From assembly GCA_036278755.1 (NCBI GenBank), contig DASUKL010000010.1, positions 1-56,978 on the forward strand: a stretch of 56,978 nt of DNA. Reading direction: 5' to 3'. Every line of letters starts with the position of its first letter. Within the stretch, counting starts at the first letter, position 1. Below are positions 51,057-56,978 of the stretch, piece by piece. The position numbers were made by a program, and so were the translations under genes. The notes beneath the pieces are model-generated. The model was not told the origin of the DNA. It saw only the letters and a program-made list of their open reading frames with translations, and ran no database searches. The DNA is from DASUKL01 sp036278755. GTDB lineage: Bacteria; Chloroflexota; Limnocylindria; Limnocylindrales; CSP1-4.

Positions 51057-51100
51057 GCCGGGCGGACACCGTCTCGACCGACCTGCCCGGCGCGCCGGGC
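51057..51100 (+). promoter_or_regulatory. Hairpins in the rpsO-pnp intercistronic region
   Basis: GCCCGG (51085-51090), CGCG loop, CCGGGC (51095-51100) is a strong hairpin. GCCGGGC at 51057-51063 can alternatively pair with GCCCGGC at 51085-51091. No T-run. It could end part of the rpsO transcripts or be an RNase III target, as in the E. coli rpsO-pnp gap. Confidence 0.45.
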
Positions 51101-51146
51101 CGGGGATCGGCGAGAGCCTGTCCGGCCCCATCGCAAGAGGGATCCC

Positions 51147-51177
51147 GTCCTCCTCGATCGGAGGACTGATGTCAGTC
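51147..51177 (+). promoter_or_regulatory. Hairpin masking the pnp ribosome binding site
   Basis: GTCCTCC (51147-51153) pairs perfectly with GGAGGAC (51160-51166), burying the GGAGG ribosome binding site. An alternative stem, GACTG (51164-51168) with CAGTC (51173-51177), puts the start codon in an ATGT loop. The two stems share bases and exclude each other. This suggests translational control of pnp, but only structure is seen. Confidence 0.6.
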
Positions 51178-53760
51178 TCAGTTTCCACGGAGGTCGGCGG
51201 CCGCACGCTGACCATCGAGACGGGCAAGCTCGCCCGTCTGGCCGGCGGCTCGGTCACCGTCCGCTTCGGCGATACCGTCGTCCTCGGCACGGCCAACCGC
51301 TCCGACCCCCGGCCGGGCCTCGATTTCTTCCCCCTGACGGTGGACTTCGAGGAGCGGATGTACGCCGCGGGCAAGATCCCGGGCGGCTTCATCAAGCGCG
51401 AGTCGCGCCCCTCGGAGGCGGCCATCCTGGCCGCCCGCCTCACCGACCGGCCCATCCGGCCGCTGTTCCCGGCCGGTTACAAGGACGACGTCCAGATCGT
51501 CCTGACCGTCCTGTCGACGGACCAGGAGAACGACCCCGACGTCATCGGCACGGTCGCCGCCTCGGCCGCCCTGTCGATCAGCGACGTGCCCTTCCAGGGC
51601 CCCGTGGCCGCCGTCCGCGTCGGCCGCATCGGGGGTGAGTTCGTGGTCAACCCGACCTTCAGCCAGGTCGAGGAGTCGGAGCTCGACCTCGTCGTCTCCG
51701 GCACCCGGGACGCCATCATGATGGTCGAGGCCGGGGCCAAGCTCCTGCCCGAGTCGGTCATGGCCGAGGCCATCCTCTTCGGCCACCGCGCCCTGCGCCC
51801 CATCATCGAGATCCAGGAGCAGCTCGCGGCCCAGGTCGGCAAGGCCAAGCGCTACCCCTTCCTCGAGCCGGGCACCGACTCGGTCCTGCGCTTCCTCGAC
51901 GCCGTCGAGGCCAAGCGGACCTTCGTCGTCTTCGACACCGAGACGACGAGCCGCGACGTGCGCATCGGCGGCCTCGTCGAGATCGCCGCGGTCAAGGTCC
52001 AGGGCGGCAAGATCACCGACCGCTGGTCGACCCTCGTCGATCCCGGCCAGCCCATCATCGGGGCCCAGCTCCACGGCCTGACCGACAAGGACGTCAAGGG
52101 CGCTCCGGCCGCGGCGGTCGCCGCCCGGCAGCTCCTCGACTGGGCCGGCGACGGCATCCTCGTGGGCCACAACGTCGGCTTCGACATCGGCTTCGTCGAG
52201 GCCGCCCTGGGCGACGGCACGCGCCTGGCCCCGGAGCGCTATCTCGACACCCTGACCCTGGCTCGCGAGGCCTGGCCCGATGCCGACTCGGCCAAGCTGG
52301 CCGACCTGGCCGCCTTCTTCGGCCTCCAGCCCAAGCCCGATCATCGCGCCCTGCCCGATGCCGAGGCCACGGCCGACCTCCTGCTGCGCCTGGCCAGCGA
52401 CCTCCCGCCCCGGGTGGCCGCCTTCAAGGCCGCGGCTGCAGAGACGATCCGGGCCCGAGCCAAGGGCACGCCGGCGCCCGAGGCCGAGGCCCAGCTGGAG
52501 CTGGCCCGGCGCCAGTCCCGGCTCTCGAAGTCGCTCCTCGGCCTGCTCCACAAGAAGACCGTCCGCAAGCTGGTCCTCGAGGAGGGCATCCGCATGGACG
52601 GCCGCCGCCTGGAGGACATCCGGCCCATCAGCGTCGAGGTCGGTTTGCTGCCGCGAGCCCACGGCTCGGGGCTCTTCACCCGCGGCGATACCCAGGCCCT
52701 GACCATCGCCACCCTGGGCCCCTCGTCGGACGTCCAGCGCATCGACACGATCAGCCCGACCGAGTCCAAGCGCTACATCCACCACTACAACATGCCGCCC
52801 TACAGCACCGGCGAGAACAAGCCGATGCGCGGGCCCGGCCGGCGCGAGATCGGCCACGGCGCCCTGGCCGAGCGGGCCCTCGTGCCCGTCCTGCCCTCGC
52901 AGGAGGAGTTCCCCTACGTCATGCGCCTCGTCAGCGAGTGCGTGACGTCGAACGGCTCCACCTCGATGGCCTCGACCTGCGGCTCCACGCTGGCCCTCAT
53001 GGACGCCGGCGTGCCGATCAAGGCTCCGGTGGCCGGCGCGGCCATGGGCCTCGTCAGCGAGGACGACGGCCGCTTCGAGGTCCTCACCGACATCCTCGGC
53101 AAGGAGGATGCCTTCGGCGACATGGACTTCAAGGTCACCGGCACCCGCGACGGCATCACCGCCCTGCAGATGGACATCAAGGTCCAGGGCATCAACGAGG
53201 CCATCATCCGGACCGGCCTGGAGAAGGCCCGTGTGGCCCGCCTGGCCATCCTGGACAAGATGGTCGAGGTCCTGCCCAGCGCCCGCCAGGAGGTCAGCGA
53301 CTTCGCCCCCCGGATCACGACCATCAAGATCAACCCCGAGAAGATCCGCGACATCATCGGCAAGGGCGGCTCGATGATCCGCAAGATCCAGGAGGAGACC
53401 GGGACCGAGATCAACGTCGAGGACGACGGCTCGGTCGAGATCGCCGCCGTCAACCAGGACAACGCCCGCAAGGCCATCACCTGGATCGAGAGCCTCACCC
53501 GCGAGGTCGAGATCGGGGCCCTCTACCTGGGCAAGGTGACCCGGATCATGAACTTCGGCGCCTTCGTCGAGATCCTGCCGGGCAAGGAAGGCCTGGTCCG
53601 CATCGGTGAGCTGGCCGACTACCACGTGCCGTCGGTCGAGGACGTCGTCCAGCTGGGCGACGAGATCATGGTCGTGGTCATGGAGATCGACCGCCAGGGC
53701 CGGATCAACCTCTCCCGCCGGGCGGCCATGGCCCGCCACCTGGCCAAGGAACCGGCCTAA
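51169..53760 (+). CDS. pnp: Polynucleotide phosphorylase with embedded DEDDh exonuclease domain
   Basis: 863 residues versus about 700-740 for usual PNPase. RNase PH core 1 is about 10-235 (EERMYAAGKIPGGF, LTDRPIRPLFP). The helical linker is split by a complete DnaQ-like exonuclease at about 251-415. The linker then resumes (LLHKKTVRKLVLEEGIRMDGR). Core 2 is about 473-700, with catalytic-site SNGSTSMAS (594-602) and EDAFGDMDF (D647, D653). KH (about 717-778, IIGKGG) and S1 (about 782-855) follow. PNPase degrades RNA 3'-5' with phosphate; the insert would add hydrolytic 3'-5' activity. ATG 51169, ribosome binding site in a hairpin. It follows rpsO as usual. Confidence 0.95.
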   Translation: MSVSVSTEVGGRTLTIETGKLARLAGGSVTVRFGDTVVLGTANRSDPRPGLDFFPLTVDFEERMYAAGKIPGGFIKRESRPSEAAILAARLTDRPIRPLFPAGYKDDVQIVLTVLSTDQENDPDVIGTVAASAALSISDVPFQGPVAAVRVGRIGGEFVVNPTFSQVEESELDLVVSGTRDAIMMVEAGAKLLPESVMAEAILFGHRALRPIIEIQEQLAAQVGKAKRYPFLEPGTDSVLRFLDAVEAKRTFVVFDTETTSRDVRIGGLVEIAAVKVQGGKITDRWSTLVDPGQPIIGAQLHGLTDKDVKGAPAAAVAARQLLDWAGDGILVGHNVGFDIGFVEAALGDGTRLAPERYLDTLTLAREAWPDADSAKLADLAAFFGLQPKPDHRALPDAEATADLLLRLASDLPPRVAAFKAAAAETIRARAKGTPAPEAEAQLELARRQSRLSKSLLGLLHKKTVRKLVLEEGIRMDGRRLEDIRPISVEVGLLPRAHGSGLFTRGDTQALTIATLGPSSDVQRIDTISPTESKRYIHHYNMPPYSTGENKPMRGPGRREIGHGALAERALVPVLPSQEEFPYVMRLVSECVTSNGSTSMASTCGSTLALMDAGVPIKAPVAGAAMGLVSEDDGRFEVLTDILGKEDAFGDMDFKVTGTRDGITALQMDIKVQGINEAIIRTGLEKARVARLAILDKMVEVLPSARQEVSDFAPRITTIKINPEKIRDIIGKGGSMIRKIQEETGTEINVEDDGSVEIAAVNQDNARKAITWIESLTREVEIGALYLGKVTRIMNFGAFVEILPGKEGLVRIGELADYHVPSVEDVVQLGDEIMVVVMEIDRQGRINLSRRAAMARHLAKEPA
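51919..52413 (+). other. DEDDh exonuclease domain inserted in pnp
   Basis: Residues 251-415 of the pnp product. Motif I is FDTET (D256, E258), motif II GHNVGFD (D339), motif III HRALPDAEAT (H392, D397, the Hx4D of DEDDh enzymes). VDPGQPI, LHGLTDKDV and DTLTLAREAWP match the DnaQ/PolC-type exonuclease pattern. The frame is continuous and the base composition is like the rest of the gene, so this is not an assembly join of two frames. Confidence 0.92.
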
Positions 53761-53776
53761 GCTTCGGTTCGCACGG

Positions 53777-53798
53777 GGCCGGCCCTCCTGGGTCGGCC
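53777..53798. terminator. Bidirectional terminator hairpin between pnp and tetR
   Basis: GGCCGGCCC and GGGTCGGCC form a 9-bp stem (one G-T pair) with loop TCCT in the 83-base gap between two convergent genes. There is no T-run on either side. Confidence 0.5.
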
Positions 53799-53843
53799 AC
53801 CGTCCCAGCCCGGCCGGATGACCCCAGAGCGTGACAGCCGCGT

Positions 53844-54497
53844 TCAGGCGGTCGCCGGTCGGAGCACCTCCAGGGCGATGCGGCGGAGGATCCGCTCCAG
53901 CTCCTCGTCGGGCAGATCCATCAGCGCCTGAGCTCCCAGGAGGCCTCCGAAGACCGCGCCGAGGGCAGCAAGGCGTCGTACCCGGACCTCCGTCGGCGCG
54001 CTGGTGTCGCCCAGGAGGGTCATGAACTGCACCTCCACGTCGGGCTCCTCGTGGGGGTGGCGGTGGCTCAGCTCGGTCCGATTGAGCAGGCCCAGGGCCT
54101 GCTGCTCGCGGAGGTGGAGGGTGATGAGGCGCCGGTTGCGGATGGCCAGGCCCACCATGGCCTCGATGAGTCGCTCCCAGCCTCCAGGTTCCGGCAGGGC
54201 CTCGATGAGCGGGCCGATCTCAGCTGTGAGCCCATGCAGCCGCAGGTGCAGGGCCAGGAGGATGTCCTCCTTGCTCTGGAAGTGGTAGTAGAGCGCGGCC
54301 TTGGTGATGCCCAGCTCCTGGGCGATCTCCCGTAGCGAGGTGGCCGCGTAGCCGCGCCGGCTGAAGTGGTCCAGGGCGACATCGAGGATGCGCTCGCGCG
54401 TCGCCGAACGCGGGGCCGGAGGCGCCGACGGCGGGTCTGGCTGGGCTGTCGGCGAGCCGTGAAGCGGGTCGGTGGCAGGTCCGGGCGGCGTGTCCAT
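53844..54497 (-). CDS. TetR-family transcriptional regulator
   Basis: 217 residues. After a roughly 30-residue Pro-rich start comes the TetR DNA-binding domain: TRERILDVALDHFSRRGYAATS, then the helix-turn-helix SLREIAQELGITKAALYYHF at about 55-74. The C-terminal ligand domain is all-helical and unassigned. Divergent from a DrrAB-like exporter with paired operators in between, so it most likely represses itself and the exporter until a ligand binds. Its own -10 (GATGCT on the minus strand) ends 7 bases before the ATG, so the mRNA may be leaderless. Confidence 0.92.
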   Translation of the reverse strand: MDTPPGPATDPLHGSPTAQPDPPSAPPAPRSATRERILDVALDHFSRRGYAATSLREIAQELGITKAALYYHFQSKEDILLALHLRLHGLTAEIGPLIEALPEPGGWERLIEAMVGLAIRNRRLITLHLREQQALGLLNRTELSHRHPHEEPDVEVQFMTLLGDTSAPTEVRVRRLAALGAVFGGLLGAQALMDLPDEELERILRRIALEVLRPATA

Positions 54498-54510
54498 CGG
54501 TCAGAGCATC

Positions 54511-54530
54511 TTACTTGACGGCCGGTCAGT
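54511..54530. promoter_or_regulatory. TetR operator 1
   Basis: TTACTTGACGGCCGGTCAGT differs from operator 2 at only two bases. It overlaps the -35 of the exporter promoter and the tetR promoter, consistent with repression of both. Confidence 0.6.
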
Positions 54531-54543
54531 CAAGCCGTACCAT
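54515..54543 (+). promoter_or_regulatory. Promoter of the DrrAB-like exporter operon
   Basis: TTGACG (54515-54520), 17-base spacer, TACCAT (54538-54543): the best -35/-10 pair in the window. The transcript would start near 54550, at the edge of operator 2. A divergent tetR promoter, TTGACT with GATGCT at 17 bases, overlaps it on the other strand. Confidence 0.75.
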
Positions 54544-54550
54544 GCTGCAG

Positions 54551-54570
54551 TTACTTGCCGGCCGGTAAGT
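54551..54570. promoter_or_regulatory. TetR operator 2
   Basis: TTACTTGCCGGCCGGTAAGT; its inner 18 bases are palindromic at 8 of 9 pairs. It starts exactly 40 bases after operator 1 and covers the predicted exporter transcription start. Confidence 0.7.
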
Positions 54571-54677
54571 CGGGTCGACAAGGTGGGGACGAGCGCACGG
54601 ACAGGCGAGGCCGGGACCGCGGGTCGGACGGGTCGCGCGGAGGGCGATGGCATGACTGACATCCGGAGGATGGTGAT

Positions 54678-55640
54678 ATGGCAGGACTGATGGTGGAGGC
54701 TCGCGGCCTGCGCAAGCGGTTCGGGTCCACCGAGGCCGTGGCGGGGGTCGACCTGAGCGTGCCCACGGGCTCGGTCTTCGGGCTCCTGGGACCCAACGGG
54801 GCGGGCAAGACGACGACCGTCCGCATCCTGACCACGCTGACGATCCCCGACGCCGGGACGGCCCGTGTGGCCGGCCACGACGTCGTCCACGACCCACAGG
54901 CCGTTCGGCGCACGATCGGCGTGGCGGCCCAGGACGCGACCCTCGACGGGGCCCTGACCGGCCGCCAGAACCTCCTCCTCGTGGGCCAACTGGGCCGGAT
55001 GGACGGCCGCGAGGCTCGGGACCGGGCGGCGGAGCTGCTCGAGCTCTTCGAGCTGGTGGAGGCCGCCGATCGGGTGGTGCGCACCTATTCGGGCGGCATG
55101 CGCCGCCGCCTCGATCTGGCGGCCAGCCTCATGACCCGCCCGCCGATGCTGTTCCTCGACGAGCCCACGACCGGTCTGGACCCCGTGAGCCGGCAGCGCG
55201 TCTGGAGCGTGGTCCGCGGCCTGGTCGAGACCGGGGCCACGGTGCTCCTCACGACCCAGTACCTCGATGAGGCCGATCAACTGGCGGACCGCATCGCCAT
55301 CGTCGACCACGGCCGGGTCATCGCCGAGGACACCTCGGCCGGCCTCAAGCGCCTCACCGGCGGAGCCAGCCTGGAGGTCCACCTGGCCGGGCCCGATACG
55401 GGCGCGGCCTCGGCCGTGACCGCCGTGGTGGACGCACCGGTCCAGATCGAGGACGACGGCCGTCGCCTGCGCGCCGCGTTGCACGAGACCCGGGGCGTCG
55501 TGGCCCGCATCGTGCGGGCCCTCGACGAACGGGGCGTCGAGATCGAGGAGATCACCGTCCACCAGCCGTCCCTGGACGACGTCTTCATGCAGCTCACCGG
55601 GGCGGCGCCCGAGACCGAGACCGAGAGGACCGCAGCATGA
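54678..55640 (+). CDS. DrrA-like ABC exporter, ATP-binding subunit
   Basis: 320 residues. Walker A LLGPNGAGKTTT (about 34-45), Q-loop region VAAQDATLDGALTGRQNL, signature YSGGMRRRLDLA, Walker B LFLDEPTTGLDPVS and H-loop region TTQYLDEADQLADRI, the pattern of the daunorubicin-resistance DrrA group. The C-terminal PSLDDVFMQLTG is also typical. GGAGGA lies 7 bases before ATG 54678. Controlled by the divergent TetR gene. The substrate is unknown; a drug or lipid is plausible. Confidence 0.9.
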   Translation: MAGLMVEARGLRKRFGSTEAVAGVDLSVPTGSVFGLLGPNGAGKTTTVRILTTLTIPDAGTARVAGHDVVHDPQAVRRTIGVAAQDATLDGALTGRQNLLLVGQLGRMDGREARDRAAELLELFELVEAADRVVRTYSGGMRRRLDLAASLMTRPPMLFLDEPTTGLDPVSRQRVWSVVRGLVETGATVLLTTQYLDEADQLADRIAIVDHGRVIAEDTSAGLKRLTGGASLEVHLAGPDTGAASAVTAVVDAPVQIEDDGRRLRAALHETRGVVARIVRALDERGVEIEEITVHQPSLDDVFMQLTGAAPETETERTAA

Positions 55641-56476
55641 CCGCTATCGCGGCCCGAACCGTCACCGGCCAACGCCGAGGTGGTGCCCGAGCCGCCCTGG
55701 GCGACGTGTGGGCCATGACCCGGCGCAACCTCATCCACATCGCTCGGGAGCCCTTGCAGCTCTCGGACGTGACGGTCCAGCCGATCCTCTTCACGTTCCT
55801 CTTCGTCTACGTCTTCGGCTCCGGGATCCCTGTACCGAACGGGAGTTACGCCGATTTCGCCATCGCCGGCCTGCTGCTGCTCAACCTCACGACCTCGAGC
55901 GTGGGCACGGCCGTGGGCCTCACGGCCGATCTGGCCACGGGCCTCATCGACCGCCTTCGGACGCTGCCCATGTGGGCCCCCGCGGTGCTCATCGGGCGCT
56001 CCATCGCCGATCTCCTGACGGCCGCCCTGTGCACGGCCATCGTGGCCGTCACGGGCCTCATCGTAGGCTGGCGGCCGACGACCTCGGTACCGGAGATCCT
56101 GGCCGGCTTCGGCGTGGCCCTCCTGTTCGCCTTCGCTCTTTCCTGGGCCTGCGCCTGCGTGGGGCTGTGGGCCAAGGGCGTGGAATCGGCGCAGGGCGTC
56201 GGCTTCCTGGTCCTCTTCCCCATGTCGTTCGTGTCCAACGCCCTGGTGCCGACGGGCGGCATGCCCGACTGGATCAAGTTCATCGCCGACTGGAACCCGG
56301 TCAGCGCCGTGACGGCCGCCTGCCGGGTCCTGTGGGGCGACCCGAACCCATCCGCCGCGAGCCCGGCCTGGGCCATGCAGCATCCCGTGATCACGGCCCT
56401 GGCCTGGTCGATCGCCATCCTCGCCGTGACGGTGCCCCTGGCCATCGCCCTGTACCGGCGCCGCACGACGACCTGA
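55637..56476 (+). CDS. DrrB-like ABC-2 exporter, membrane subunit
   Basis: 279 residues with about six hydrophobic segments. Early in the protein it has RRNLIHIAREPLQLSDVTVQ, and later the ABC-2 signature region with LIDRLRTLPM and a WNPVSAVTAACRVLWGD segment typical of DrrB/NodJ permeases. ATG 55637 overlaps the ATPase stop (ATGA). Confidence 0.88.
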   Translation: MTAIAARTVTGQRRGGARAALGDVWAMTRRNLIHIAREPLQLSDVTVQPILFTFLFVYVFGSGIPVPNGSYADFAIAGLLLLNLTTSSVGTAVGLTADLATGLIDRLRTLPMWAPAVLIGRSIADLLTAALCTAIVAVTGLIVGWRPTTSVPEILAGFGVALLFAFALSWACACVGLWAKGVESAQGVGFLVLFPMSFVSNALVPTGGMPDWIKFIADWNPVSAVTAACRVLWGDPNPSAASPAWAMQHPVITALAWSIAILAVTVPLAIALYRRRTTT

Positions 56477-56553
56477 GCCGGCCATCGATGCCGGACGGCC
56501 TGCAGCGGCCCTTGGCGCTCGGCGGGCCGGGCGGTCGGGCCCCGCGCGGACGG

Positions 56554-56559
56554 TAGAAT
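56554..56559 (+). promoter_or_regulatory. Promoter -10 box for asd, leaderless type
   Basis: TAGAAT ends 7 bases before ATG 56567, so transcription would begin at the start codon. There is no ribosome binding site in between. No clear -35. Confidence 0.6.
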
Positions 56560-56566
56560 GCCGGGC

Positions 56567-56978
56567 ATGGATGCCGTCGCCGGACGCTCGTACAGCGTGG
56601 CCGTCGTGGGTGCCACCGGAGCGGTGGGCCGGACGATGCTCAGGCTGCTCGTCGAGCGGGAGTTCCCCTTCGGGTCGCTGCGGGCCCTCGCCTCGCCGCG
56701 CTCGGCCGGCTCGACCCTGGAGGTCGGCGGCCGGCGCGTGACGGTCGAAGCGGCTGGCCCGGAGGCGTTCGAGGGCGTGGATGTGGCCCTCTTCTCGGCC
56801 GGTGGGAGCGTCTCGGGGAGCCTGGCCCCGGAGGCCGTCAAGGCCGGCGCGGCCGTCGTCGACAACTCCTCCCGATGGCGGATGGACCCCGCTGTGCCGT
56901 TGGTCGTGCCCGAGGTCAACGCCCAGGCGGCCGCGGCTCACGAGGGCATCGTGGCCAACCCCAACTGCTCGACGATGC
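56567..56978 (+). CDS. asd: Aspartate-semialdehyde dehydrogenase, 3'-truncated by window edge
   Basis: Reduces aspartyl phosphate to the semialdehyde on the way to lysine, threonine and methionine. The first 137 residues are present: the NADP loop VAVVGATGAVGRTM (about 11-24), LFSAGGSVS, VVDNSSRWRMDP (more usually NSSAFRMD), LVVPEVN and ANPNCST with the catalytic Cys (about residue 134). The frame is open at the right edge. ATG 56567 is favoured by the -10 box 7 bases upstream. Confidence 0.93.
   Translation, partial: MDAVAGRSYSVAVVGATGAVGRTMLRLLVEREFPFGSLRALASPRSAGSTLEVGGRRVTVEAAGPEAFEGVDVALFSAGGSVSGSLAPEAVKAGAAVVDNSSRWRMDPAVPLVVPEVNAQAAAAHEGIVANPNCSTM

Noticed and set aside
51178..53739. 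853-codon open frame antisense to pnp
   Set aside because: It mirrors the pnp reading frame exactly; very GC-rich coding DNA avoids stop codons on the opposite strand. Its translation is Asp/Gly/Leu/Ala/Val-rich nonsense without motifs.
54501..55562. 353-codon minus-strand frame upstream of tetR
   Set aside because: It runs opposite the DrrA-like ATPase, which has every ABC motif.
1..56978. CRISPR arrays, tRNA or rRNA genes, insertion sequences, prophage genes
   Set aside because: I looked for regularly spaced repeats, cloverleaf-like segments, transposase motifs and phage gene blocks on both strands and saw none.

Overview
The window is a very GC-rich (roughly 70% or more), gene-dense bacterial chromosome segment. 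I find 59 protein genes, two of them cut by the window edges. All but two (rpmB and a tetR-type regulator) are on the + strand, and no gap exceeds about 180 bases. I see no rRNA, tRNA, CRISPR array, insertion sequence or prophage. The gene content and order, the archaeal/eukaryote-type ProRS, the IleRS with an MHKS-type signature, and the DUF3352 protein suggest a high-GC member of the Chloroflexota (for example a Limnocylindria-like lineage). That assignment is inference from remembered families, not from a search.

Layout. 2-12454: translation, lipoprotein and DNA-repair housekeeping (ileS, lspA, rluD, gmk, priA, def, fmt, rlmN, rpe, an AUR1-like PAP2 membrane enzyme, dtd). 12505-15746: convergent rpmB, then recG and rsmD. 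15743-20267: coaD, a coiled-coil protein, DUF177, rpmF, plsX, nusB, acpP, rnc. 20264-28087: smc, ftsY, ffh and a membrane-anchored DUF3352 protein. 28128-31617: rpsP, khpA, rimM, trmD, rplS, rnhB, yraN. 31797-40015: rpsB, tsf, pyrH, frr, uppS, cdsA, dxr, rseP, ispG. 40019-41635: a 30-residue membrane peptide and proS. 41762-48842: nusA, ylxR, infB, rbfA, nrnA, truB, ribF. 48858-50704: an ABC-2 exporter pair. 50781-53760: rpsO and pnp. 53844-56476: a TetR regulator divergent from a DrrAB-like ABC exporter. 56567 to the end: the start of asd.

Most genes are joined by ATGA, GTGA or TGATG stop/start overlaps, so much of the segment is probably a chain of long co-transcribed units. Promoter-like sites punctuate it. 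Extended -10 boxes (TGN-TANNCT) precede rplS, rpsB, nusA and rpsO. A second class has a -10 box 7 to 9 bases before the start codon, suggesting leaderless mRNAs, at def, rlmN, tetR and asd.

The most unusual object is pnp. It encodes an 863-residue polynucleotide phosphorylase with a complete DEDDh (DnaQ-like) 3'-5' exonuclease domain inserted in the helical linker between its two RNase PH cores. Every canonical catalytic residue of both nucleases appears intact. This would be a two-chemistry (phosphorolytic plus hydrolytic) exonuclease in one chain. Its ribosome binding site lies in a perfect hairpin, and the start codon can sit in the loop of an overlapping hairpin. Other points of interest are likely CTG starts for fmt and rnc, a possible ATC start for the coiled-coil gene, a terminator-like hairpin upstream of nusA with rimP missing, and paired operators 40 bp apart in the tetR/ABC intergenic region.
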